A stretch of DNA of 64,000 bases from Mucilaginibacter sp. SG564 (lineage in GTDB: Bacteria; Bacteroidota; Bacteroidia; Sphingobacteriales; Sphingobacteriaceae). Below the pieces are notes generated by a model. It was not told the DNA's origin, did no database searches, and was given only the letters and a program-made list of their open reading frames with translations. The DNA is taken from assembly GCF_013149275.1 (NCBI RefSeq), contig NZ_JABGNA010000001.1, positions 930,001 through 994,000 of the forward strand, in the 5' to 3' direction. The translations under genes were made by a program, and so were the position numbers. Numbering within the stretch: the first letter of the stretch is position 1; each line of letters begins with the position of its first letter. Below are positions 36,758 to 44,236 of this stretch, piece by piece.

Positions 36758-38938
36758 ATGGCTCCAACCATGAAAATTCTTATCAAATCGTCAGTCATTA
36801 TGACGGCTATATTATTTATTACTGTTGCTACCAAAGCGCAGCAAAAGCTTTTTTATAAAGACCCTTCGCAATCGATTGAGATTAGGGTAAAAGATCTTTT
36901 ATCCAGGCTTACGCTGGAAGAAAAAGTATCTCTTCTGGGTTATCGCAGCCAGGCAGTTCCACGTTTGGGGATACCAGCATATAACTGGTGGAACGAAGCC
37001 TTGCATGGCGTAGCCCGTGCCGGAGAGGCTACCATATTTCCACAGGCTATAGGTATGTCGGCAACATTCAATGATGATCTTTTAAAACAGGTATCAACCG
37101 CCATATCAACAGAAGCCCGTGCTAAATATAACCTGGCCATAGCACAGGACAGGCACCTGCAATACATGGGCCTTACCTTTTGGACACCCAATATCAACAT
37201 CTTTCGCGATCCACGCTGGGGCCGTGGGCAGGAAACTTATGGAGAGGATCCATTTTTAACCGGCCGTATGGGCTCGGCATTTGTTAAGGGGTTACAAGGC
37301 GACGATCCCAGATACCTGAAAGCCTCCGCTACAGCCAAACACTTCGCGGTGCATAGCGGTCCAGAGGCAGAGCGTGATCATTTTGATGCTAAGGTAGATG
37401 AAAAAGATCTTCGTGAAACTTATTTATATGCTTTCCATGAACTGGTAGATGCCGGAGTGGAATCGGTAATGAGCGCTTATAACCGGGTAAACGGTGTGCC
37501 CAATTCTATTAACAAAGTATTGCTTACCGATATTTTACGTAAGGAATGGGGATTTAAAGGACATGTAGTTACTGATTGTGGCGCCCTTGATGATGTTTAC
37601 CTAACTCACAAAACCCTGCCAACCGCGGTTGAGGTTGCAGCAGCAGCGTTAAAGGCTGGTGTAAACCTGGATTGCTCATCCATTTTACAAAACGATGGAT
37701 TAAAAGCTATTCAGCAAAAGCTGTTGACCGAAAAAGATATAGATTTGGCTTTAAGTGCTATTTTAAGAACTGAATTTAAACTCGGTTTTTATGATGATCC
37801 TTCACTCAACCCTTATCATAATTATGGAGCAGATAGTATTCACAATACACAACATATAGCTCTTGCCCGTAAAGTAGCCCAGCAAAGTATGGTGTTGCTT
37901 AAAAACGATAAAAATATTTTACCATTGAGCAAAAGCAATGTATCCAGTATTATGGTTGTTGGGCCCAACGCCGCGTCTCTTGACGCGATGGTAGCTAACT
38001 ATCATGGCACAAGCAGCAAGGTGATCAACTTTGTTGAGGGTATAACTGCCGCAGTGAGTAAATCAACAAGAGTTGAGTATGATTTGGGATGTGATTACAA
38101 AGATACGACGCATTTTGGTGGCACATGGGCCGCTGGCAATGCCGATGTTACCATAGCGGTGATTGGACTATCTCCAGTGTTAGAAGGTGAAGCAGGCGAC
38201 GCGTTTTTATCAAATAGCGGTGGCGACAAAAAAGATCTGAGTTTGCCTGCAAGTGAGATAGCTTTCATTAAAGCATTGAGAAATGGTGTTAAAACCAAAC
38301 CTATCATTGCGGTTATCACAGCCGGTAGTGATGTTGATGTTTCGGCTATTGAGCCATATGTTGATGCGGTTATATTTGCCTGGTATCCGGGCGAACAAGG
38401 TGGCAATGCTCTGGCCGATCTGATATTTGGCGACGTATCTCCTTCTGGCCATTTACCACTTACTTTTTACAAAGACATGAGCAATCTGCCTCCTTACCAG
38501 GATTATAATATGAAAAGCCGCACCTATCGGTATTATAATGGCCCGGTTGAGTATCCGTTCGGCTTTGGTTTAAGTTATACCTCATTTGCCTATACCCTGG
38601 ATACCAAACTTAAAAGCGCCTACAAAAAGACTGATATTTTGTCCGTAACAGTGAATGTAAAAAACACTGGCAAAATGGATGGTGATGAGGTTGTCCAGGC
38701 ATATGTTGAATACCCTAAGCTTGAACGAATGCCCGTTAAAGAATTAAAAAGCTTTAAGCGTATTAACTTGAAAAAAGGCAGCGAAGGATCGGTCACATTA
38801 ATGGTTCCTGTTCAGGATCTGCAAAAATGGGATTTGGATGCCCATCAGTGGAAACTATATCCTGGCAAATATAAATTAGTGCTCGGTAGTAATTCTGCCG
38901 ATGAAAAAGCAAGTGTTGATTTTAATGTATCTAGGTAA
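36758..38938 (+). CDS. GH3 beta-xylosidase/beta-glucosidase-like enzyme, secreted
   Basis: A 726-residue exported GH3 enzyme (signal ends near TKAQ). The N-terminal barrel has IPAYNWWNEALHGVARAG, the KHFAVHSGPE motif and the nucleophile Asp273 in GHVVTDCGALDD; the alpha/beta sandwich and a C-terminal FnIII-like domain (about residues 630-720) follow. The WWNEALHGVA form is typical of beta-xylosidases of GH3. It is in one operon with the SusC (9 bases apart) and opposite an N-glycan-type glycosidase operon, so a beta-1,2-xylosidase role on plant N-glycans is possible but unproven. Beta-glucosidase activity is the main alternative. Confidence 0.88.
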   Translation: MAPTMKILIKSSVIMTAILFITVATKAQQKLFYKDPSQSIEIRVKDLLSRLTLEEKVSLLGYRSQAVPRLGIPAYNWWNEALHGVARAGEATIFPQAIGMSATFNDDLLKQVSTAISTEARAKYNLAIAQDRHLQYMGLTFWTPNINIFRDPRWGRGQETYGEDPFLTGRMGSAFVKGLQGDDPRYLKASATAKHFAVHSGPEAERDHFDAKVDEKDLRETYLYAFHELVDAGVESVMSAYNRVNGVPNSINKVLLTDILRKEWGFKGHVVTDCGALDDVYLTHKTLPTAVEVAAAALKAGVNLDCSSILQNDGLKAIQQKLLTEKDIDLALSAILRTEFKLGFYDDPSLNPYHNYGADSIHNTQHIALARKVAQQSMVLLKNDKNILPLSKSNVSSIMVVGPNAASLDAMVANYHGTSSKVINFVEGITAAVSKSTRVEYDLGCDYKDTTHFGGTWAAGNADVTIAVIGLSPVLEGEAGDAFLSNSGGDKKDLSLPASEIAFIKALRNGVKTKPIIAVITAGSDVDVSAIEPYVDAVIFAWYPGEQGGNALADLIFGDVSPSGHLPLTFYKDMSNLPPYQDYNMKSRTYRYYNGPVEYPFGFGLSYTSFAYTLDTKLKSAYKKTDILSVTVNVKNTGKMDGDEVVQAYVEYPKLERMPVKELKSFKRINLKKGSEGSVTLMVPVQDLQKWDLDAHQWKLYPGKYKLVLGSNSADEKASVDFNVSR

Positions 38939-38943
38939 AATAT

Positions 38944-38988
38944 AATGAAAGTAGATATCCAAAATAGCTCAGGATATCTACTTTCATT
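38944..38988 (+). terminator. Terminator hairpin after the GH3 gene
   Basis: A perfect 17-bp stem (left arm AATGAAAGTAGATATCC at 38944-38960, right arm 38972-38988) with an 11-base loop starts 6 bases after the GH3 stop. It ends the sigma/FecR/SusC/GH3 transcript and could also act on the convergent MgtC transcript. Confidence 0.75.
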
Positions 38989-39171
38989 TACAGATACCGT
39001 CGCTTTTATTATTCCCATCTCAGGATTTAGCCAGCTTGCAATGCCAAATCCATCTTTACCTTGTTAAATTTGTAATATAGGTGAGCGGTTCTACAAATCC
39101 TTTTTTCCATAAACCTATTAATATACTGAGGTTCGCGGTTCAATGTAACTTTATATCTCCATTTTTTGTCA

Positions 39172-39858
39172 TCAGCTTAAAAAGTCAACCCCATTCACAC
39201 CCTTGATCTTTTTCAGTTCAGCAATCACAGTCAGCACCGTTTCCTGCTGATTGAATTGTTTTTGTATAGTGATCTTGATCTCATCATTGCCATCACCGGC
39301 AAACAAACTGATTTCCCTGAACGGAATATTGTTCGCTTTCAGAACCGCTTCTATAGCTTCAAAATCTACATGTTTCTGTTCCAAGGTCATTCTGATATTT
39401 CGATACCTGTTTTTTTTGAAAAACCTGTTTTCAAAAGGCTTAAAAACAGCAAGAATAATCAACGCGATAAATGTGGCGCTCACCGCTTCAATGTATAAAC
39501 CACCACCCACAGCCAGACCAATAGCGGCAACCGTCCAAAGACCTGCCGCGGTAGTCAAACCTTTCACAATCTCGTTGCGCAGAAAAAATATAGTTCCGGC
39601 ACCCAGGAAACCGATACCACTTACTACCTGGGCGGCAACTCTCGAAGGATCGAGCGCTATACCAGGTTTACCTACAACGTCATTAAAACCATAGGTAGAA
39701 ACCAACATCACAAGTGCCGATCCAAGACCAACCATCATATGGGTTCGTAAACCGGCTGTCCATTGCCTGCGTTCCCGCTCCCATCCAATTATACTGCCCA
39801 ATAGCGCGGCTACTAACAGCCGTAAAAGCATATCATAAGTACTTATCATATTATTCAA
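39172..39858 (-). CDS. MgtC/SapB-family membrane protein
   Basis: A 228-residue protein with about four membrane segments in the first 140 residues and the MgtC signatures GSIIGWERERRQWTAGLRTHM, RVAAQVVSGIGFLGAGTI and GLTTAAGLWTVAAIGLAVG. A C-terminal ACT-like domain (about residues 155-228, KITIQKQFNQQETVLTVIAELKKIKGV) follows. MgtC proteins affect magnesium homeostasis and membrane energetics; transport itself is not established for most members. It is a single gene, convergent with the GH3 operon. No Mg2+ leader is recognisable in the 214 bp upstream. Confidence 0.88.
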   Translation of the reverse strand: MNNMISTYDMLLRLLVAALLGSIIGWERERRQWTAGLRTHMMVGLGSALVMLVSTYGFNDVVGKPGIALDPSRVAAQVVSGIGFLGAGTIFFLRNEIVKGLTTAAGLWTVAAIGLAVGGGLYIEAVSATFIALIILAVFKPFENRFFKKNRYRNIRMTLEQKHVDFEAIEAVLKANNIPFREISLFAGDGNDEIKITIQKQFNQQETVLTVIAELKKIKGVNGVDFLS

Positions 39859-40072
39859 ATAAACATGAACATTAAAATGTTTGTCACAAAAGATAAAGTT
39901 GGATGGGTTTTAAAATGAAAGATTTCTGATAAGCATAATTGCTTAAAAAAGGTTCATTTTTGTTGTAAATTGAATTTGCAGTGGTAACCTTGATTCAAGG
40001 CATTCCAGATCTTATTAATTTTCTAAAAACAATTCCATACACCTTTTGTCTATAAATTTAAATCAACACATC

Positions 40073-40372
40073 ATGATTACCAGCGGCGTTACAATCGGAA
40101 TAAATAAACAAGATGGCACTCAAATTAATATTGCCATTGATCCTATAAATTCAGGCGCTTATAAATTATACCGGGATACCGATAGCGCCAAAAACTTTGA
40201 TAAAGGATATCTTGGTGCCATATCCTTGGATGGTACCGACAATAGCTACCATTATGCCGGAGGTACCGAGCTTACCGACTTCGAGCTGAAACAGTTGGCA
40301 GATTTTATACGTGGTTACAGAGCTACCGGGAAAGAATTTGATGACCATAACCGGGATATCACCACCAAGTGA
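40073..40372 (+). CDS. Small hypothetical protein
   Basis: I start at the ATG at 40073; a TTG 27 bases upstream is less likely. It encodes 99 soluble residues with no signal, membrane segment or motif I recognise. The sequence looks like a small alpha/beta protein: strands near VTIGINKQDGTQINIAID, then YHYAGGTELTDFELKQLADF, and a charged tail. Codon use and composition resemble the neighbours, so it is probably a real gene. It is convergent with the SMUG2-type gene 12 bases away and has its own 5' region. I cannot assign a function. Confidence 0.6.
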   Translation: MITSGVTIGINKQDGTQINIAIDPINSGAYKLYRDTDSAKNFDKGYLGAISLDGTDNSYHYAGGTELTDFELKQLADFIRGYRATGKEFDDHNRDITTK

Positions 40373-40384
40373 TCTGTGATCGAG

Positions 40385-41083
40385 TTACAAAAGAACTTTA
40401 CTAAACTCCCGGATATACTTAGCAATATAATCTTGTTTTGATTTGGCCTTGTATTGCATAATATACCGAGGGTGCTCCAGCGCCACTATTTGTTTAAAAA
40501 ACTGTTTCTCATCATTTAGTTTTTTCAAAAAGGCCTCATTCTTGCCAGTTCCAAAGCAAAAACAAACGTCTGTTTCAAAACCTATATCTATTTGCTTCTG
40601 TATATTTTCAACAATAAACGGATATACCGCCTTCTGTAATGCAGGGGTATCGTAATAATTGTAATTGGTTTCCTTGCCATTATCGCCCGTAATAGTAAAA
40701 CCCAGCGGGCAAACAGAATGAATATAAAACTGTTGATAAAACTCCGCTATACCTCCAAACGCATTTATCATTGCGTAAACGTACTCTGATGAAGGTTCAT
40801 GTGTCATAGCCCCGGGAAAAGCTATCTGGCATTGGTTTATCATTCTTTTAGGATCGGTAAATGATACCCCCGTCATACCCGAGCCAAACCTGCCCGGGTT
40901 AATACCCAATATCAAATGCCGCGGATGCTCATCGCTATAATACTTACGGTAAAACTGGCTCGAAACCTGCATAGCTGGCCCGCTCTCTTTAAACGGATTC
41001 ATAATACTGATACCTGGAGGCAAGGCTCCGGTAAACTCAAGCTGTTGGTTAAAGGCAATTATTCTATCGGCAAATGTGTTCAT
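40385..41083 (-). CDS. SMUG2-type uracil-DNA glycosylase family protein (DUF4918)
   Basis: I start at the ATG at 41083 (MNTFADRIIAFNQQL); the upstream in-frame Met 57 bases earlier would add a hydrophobic tail not typical of the family. The 232-residue protein has the uracil-DNA-glycosylase fold landmarks: LILGINPGRFGSGMTGVSFTDP (about residues 60-82, the catalytic-loop region) and LEHPRYIMQYK near the C-terminus, as the HPR-type motif of the second loop. Family members are predicted to remove damaged pyrimidines from DNA in base-excision repair; activity of this branch is little studied. It is a single gene. Confidence 0.75.
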   Translation of the reverse strand: MNTFADRIIAFNQQLEFTGALPPGISIMNPFKESGPAMQVSSQFYRKYYSDEHPRHLILGINPGRFGSGMTGVSFTDPKRMINQCQIAFPGAMTHEPSSEYVYAMINAFGGIAEFYQQFYIHSVCPLGFTITGDNGKETNYNYYDTPALQKAVYPFIVENIQKQIDIGFETDVCFCFGTGKNEAFLKKLNDEKQFFKQIVALEHPRYIMQYKAKSKQDYIAKYIREFSKVLL

Positions 41084-41332
41084 ATTGAGCGCTAACTTAT
41101 TCAAAAAGAATGGACACAAAAAATAAAATCCCAGCTCCAATTGGTAACCGGGATCTATTATCAGGTCTTGGCATTATGTCATAATTACCCCACTAATGTG
41201 TCATATTCTCCCCTTTCGCGCCCTGTTTTATGTGGGTAAATTTGATCTGTAAATAGTTTTAAAGAATTAAATATTAAAAAATAAAACAAAAATCAACAGA
41301 TTTAATTATTAATTAATAAATACAATTAACTC

Positions 41333-41725
41333 ATGCTAAAATACAACACCGCCTTTAGTGGTTTTTCAGTGAACGATTTACCCAAAGCAAAAGAATTTTA
41401 TGGCAATATATTAGGATTGAACGTTGAGGAAGATAAAGAGATGCCCAACCTGTTGAACCTTCAATTAAACGATGAGAATATTATCCTCATCTACCCCAAA
41501 CCAAATCATCAGCCTGCCACCTTCACTATACTTAATTTCACAGTAAATAATGTTGAAAAAACGGTTGATGAGCTAACAAAACGGGGAGTGAAATTTATAG
41601 TTTATGATGACGAGCACTTTAAAACCAACGAAAAAGGTATACTTTACGGCGATGATCGCGGCCCCACAATTGCGTGGTTTAATGACCCCGCGGGTAATAT
41701 TTTATCCATTATCGAAAAATCGTAA
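41333..41725 (+). CDS. VOC-superfamily (glyoxalase-like) protein
   Basis: A 130-residue single-domain vicinal-oxygen-chelate protein. It has paired beta-alpha-beta-beta-beta units: [20 protein letters not shown], then [25 protein letters not shown], and the C-terminal metal-site strand [16 protein letters not shown] with the Glu ligand. The N-terminal His ligand of glyoxalase I is not obvious, so metal use is uncertain. Reactions in this superfamily range from isomerisation to antibiotic binding; none can be chosen here. It is a single gene ahead of the long gap before the exopolysaccharide locus. Confidence 0.82.
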   Translation: MLKYNTAFSGFSVNDLPKAKEFYGNILGLNVEEDKEMPNLLNLQLNDENIILIYPKPNHQPATFTILNFTVNNVEKTVDELTKRGVKFIVYDDEHFKTNEKGILYGDDRGPTIAWFNDPAGNILSIIEKS

Positions 41726-41796
41726 TTCGCTGTATCGCTTTTTCTTTTTAATACAAAAGCGTAATTATTGCTTACATATCACATCAACTCATAGTA

Positions 41797-41823
41797 AATT
41801 TATTCCCTAACCGGGAATAAATT
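41797..41823 (+). terminator. Hairpin downstream of the VOC gene
   Basis: A perfect 11-bp stem with a 5-base loop (TAACC) lies 71 bases after the VOC stop. There is no strong T tract after it, so termination is likely but not certain. Confidence 0.5.
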
Positions 41824-42026
41824 CCTCACTTTATCTACGTCCAGGCAAAAGAGATATGCTATTAAAAAGGGAAATTAATGCCTCTGTTACGCTCTTTTTA
41901 CATAATATGAGCTTATTACCAAATAAAGGCGCTCATAAAATGCGTACCTGTACATTCTGTATTCTTTCGGTATAGTAATTGAATGTACATCAGAAATTGA
42001 AGAATTAGCTACAAGATTACTTGAGC

Positions 42027-42057
42027 TTGTTTTAGTTTCTCAATTAAAATATGTTTA
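42027..42057 (+). promoter_or_regulatory. Candidate promoter of the exopolysaccharide operon
   Basis: TTG at 42027-42029 and TATGTTTA at 42050-42057 are 20 bases apart and resemble the Bacteroidota -33/-7 elements, with one mismatch at the last base. The receiver gene starts 35 bases downstream. Confidence 0.4.
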
Positions 42058-42092
42058 CAACTTAATTAACCAGGTTTTATAAATCTTCTGGA

Positions 42093-42479
42093 ATGAAAAA
42101 AACCCTACTTATTGTTGATGACGATTTAAGTATTTTAAAATTACTCAACTTCATCCTTTCAAAGGATTACGATATAGTGGTTAAAAACAATGGTATTGAT
42201 GCCTTTGGTTGGCTTGAGGATGGTAACATGCCTGAGCTGATTATTTCTGATCTTCAAATGCCTTATTTTGACGGACAATCATTTGTAAAAAATGTTAAGA
42301 TCAGTGGTTTCTACCGTGATCTTCCGGTGATCCTTCTTTCTGCGGCACATGATCTTGATGAACAGGTAGGGAAAATGCCATTTAAAGTCGAGACCTATAT
42401 TCAAAAGCCTTTTAAACCAACCGAATTAAAAAACGCAATTAACCAACTTTTAGAAAGTTATGAGTCAACAAACATCTGA
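42093..42479 (+). CDS. Single-domain response regulator (receiver)
   Basis: A 128-residue CheY-like receiver with no output domain. The acidic pocket is Asp9-Asp10-Asp11 (LLIVDDDLS), the phosphoacceptor Asp53 in LIISDLQMP, the switch residue Ser83 in LLSAA and the conserved Lys105 in YIQKPF, so it should be phosphorylated normally. No histidine kinase is near. The next gene, a pseudoreceiver fused to a sugar-phosphate transferase, overlaps its end by 20 bases, so the two are translationally coupled and the receiver probably signals to the exopolysaccharide machinery by protein contact. It is the first gene of the operon. Confidence 0.9.
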   Translation: MKKTLLIVDDDLSILKLLNFILSKDYDIVVKNNGIDAFGWLEDGNMPELIISDLQMPYFDGQSFVKNVKISGFYRDLPVILLSAAHDLDEQVGKMPFKVETYIQKPFKPTELKNAINQLLESYESTNI

Positions 42480-43548
42480 TTGGAACGAGAGCTCGGGTTC
42501 TCATGTTAAGATCGCGTATGCTGGTTCGGCATTAAAAGAATTGGTCTCAACCGGTATTAATGGTAATTTCAAAGTAATATATAATGATTCTTTTGCCGAC
42601 CTTGAAGAGTATCTGGGTAATCAATCCATCCTAACCGTTCCTGATATTATTTTAATGGAGGTTGATACCGATGGCCAATGTTTTAAAATAGTTGAAGAGA
42701 TCAAAAAAAGCTTTTTGCTTCACGGGTCTATCATTGTTCTTTTATCATCTAATAACGATAAAAGCCTTAAACAAAGGGCCATGCAGCTAAAGGTTCACGA
42801 TTTTTATAGCGTTCCGTTTCCTATTGATAACCTGCGGGAGCGCCTTAACTTCCTGGTTACCTTTAAACTCATCAAACCAAAATTGCTTGAGCTATCTAAA
42901 GAAGTTGATACAACTTATAAAATGCCGATTGGTAAGCGCTTAATTGATTTATTGATATCTTGCAGCATGCTATTTGTGCTATCCCCGGTATTTTTGATTA
43001 TTGCCATATTGATCAGGTTAGATTCAAAGGGCCCTGTATTTTATAAAAGTAAGCGGGTAGGTACAGGATATAAAGTATTTGATTTTTATAAATTCAGATC
43101 GATGCGCACCGATGCCGATCAATTGCTGGCAAAGCTCTCAACAGAAAACAATCAGTATGCAACTGAAGCAGGAACTAATAAAGCCGCATTTGTTAAGATT
43201 AAAAACGACCCGCGTATTACTAAACTGGGGCAATTTTTACGCAATTCAAGTCTTGATGAGCTGCCTCAATTATTTAATATCCTTGTGGGCGATATGTCTG
43301 TAGTAGGAAATAGGCCACTGCCAGTTTATGAAGCTGAAATGCTAACCTCAAACGAATGGTCGATGCGTTTTCTGGGTCCAGCGGGTTTAACAGGGCTTTG
43401 GCAGATCAGTAAAAGAGGCAAAGAAGACATGTCTGAACGGGAAAGAAAAAAATTAGATAATTTTTATGCTCAAAAATATTCTATTTGGTTAGATTTAAGG
43501 ATTATTATGGGAACCATACCTGCATTGTTTCAAAAAGAAAAAGTATAA
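42460..43548 (+). CDS. Pseudoreceiver fused to a bacterial sugar transferase (initiating phosphoglycosyltransferase)
   Basis: A 362-residue fusion. Residues 15-140 have the receiver fold, but the acidic pair is lost (IAYAGSA), the phosphoacceptor is Glu67 (PDIILMEVDTDG) and the Lys is replaced (YSVPF). Residues 150-362 are a WcaJ/PssY-type enzyme: a membrane hairpin (LIDLLISCSMLFVLSPVFLI), GPVFYKSKRVGTGYKVFDFY, KFRSMRTDAD, and SSLDELPQLFNILVGDMSVV followed by GNRPLP. This monotopic class moves a sugar-1-phosphate from a UDP-sugar to undecaprenyl phosphate, the first step of repeat-unit assembly. Most relatives lack a receiver part. Regulation through the adjacent true receiver is inference. 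Confidence 0.88.
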   Translation: MSQQTSDWNESSGSHVKIAYAGSALKELVSTGINGNFKVIYNDSFADLEEYLGNQSILTVPDIILMEVDTDGQCFKIVEEIKKSFLLHGSIIVLLSSNNDKSLKQRAMQLKVHDFYSVPFPIDNLRERLNFLVTFKLIKPKLLELSKEVDTTYKMPIGKRLIDLLISCSMLFVLSPVFLIIAILIRLDSKGPVFYKSKRVGTGYKVFDFYKFRSMRTDADQLLAKLSTENNQYATEAGTNKAAFVKIKNDPRITKLGQFLRNSSLDELPQLFNILVGDMSVVGNRPLPVYEAEMLTSNEWSMRFLGPAGLTGLWQISKRGKEDMSERERKKLDNFYAQKYSIWLDLRIIMGTIPALFQKEKV

Positions 43549-43553
43549 CACTA

Positions 43554-44234
43554 ATGAGCAAAAATATTATAAAGCTTTCCCTTCTATTAATCTTTATCGT
43601 TTTCACAAATAATACCTATGCACAGGAATCTTTTATTAAGGATATATCCTACCCATATCTGGAAAAACTGATAGCCACAGCAAAGAAAAACTATCCGGAA
43701 GTTAAATTAAGACAAAGCCAGGTAAATGCCGCAAAAAGCAATTACAATGCAACCAAATTCGCCTGGCTCGATGGCTTAACCGCATCTTATATTTACAGTC
43801 CCCAAAATTCTATCAATCTTGCTACCCCGACTATTTTTAAGGGATATCAATTGTCTATATCTTTAAACATAGGCCAACTACTTAAAAATCCAGCCACAAC
43901 CAATGCAGCCAGGGAAACGTATAAAGTAGCAGAGTATCAGCAAAGCGAATATTTGTTAAGCCTGGAAGCTCAGGTAAAACGCTTTTATTTTGCCTACCTG
44001 GAAGCTCAGGCCGAACTCAGATTGCGCTCAAATGCGGTACTTGATGCCGAAGGTGCGGTTAAACAATTAAAGTACGCTTTTCAAAAAGGAGAAACCACTT
44101 TTCAGATCTATAACGAGCAATTAAATAGCCTTTACAATCAAAACTCATTCAAAGTACAAGCTGAATTGGCCACATTTACAGCTAAAACCAATCTTGAAGA
44201 ATTATTGGGTACTAAATTAGAAGAGATTAAATAA
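43554..44234 (+). CDS. Half-length TolC/OEP-like outer-membrane protein
   Basis: From the ATG at 43554 (MSKNIIKLSLLLIF, signal ending near YAQ) this gives 226 residues. The mature protein has one OEP repeat: a long helix (YPEVKLRQSQVNAAKSNYNA), two beta strands (LTASYIYSPQN, YQLSISLNIGQLL), then two helices ending LEELLG. TolC-family proteins normally have two such repeats and over 400 residues. The next gene starts 2 bases after the stop, so no missing half remains behind a frameshift. It sits between the initiating transferase and Wzc, where an export protein would be expected. Whether it forms a channel is unknown. Confidence 0.75.
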   Translation: MSKNIIKLSLLLIFIVFTNNTYAQESFIKDISYPYLEKLIATAKKNYPEVKLRQSQVNAAKSNYNATKFAWLDGLTASYIYSPQNSINLATPTIFKGYQLSISLNIGQLLKNPATTNAARETYKVAEYQQSEYLLSLEAQVKRFYFAYLEAQAELRLRSNAVLDAEGAVKQLKYAFQKGETTFQIYNEQLNSLYNQNSFKVQAELATFTAKTNLEELLGTKLEEIK

Positions 44235-44236
44235 TA

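Larger units (their letters stand above)
41726..42092. other. 367 bp intergenic region before the exopolysaccharide locus
   Basis: No gene is seen. It holds a perfect 11-bp hairpin (AATTTATTCCC / GGGAATAAATT, 41797-41823) that probably ends the VOC transcript, and a candidate promoter at 42027-42057. The middle, about 41830-42010, shows nothing I can name. Confidence 0.5.

Noticed and set aside
39251..39694. 147-codon plus-strand frame opposite MgtC.
   Set aside because: It mirrors the hydrophobic, well-conserved MgtC frame and shows no protein family of its own.
43554..44236. Frameshifted or truncated full-length TolC.
   Set aside because: The next gene starts 2 bases after the stop, and no second OEP repeat is found in any frame nearby; the short form seems genuine.
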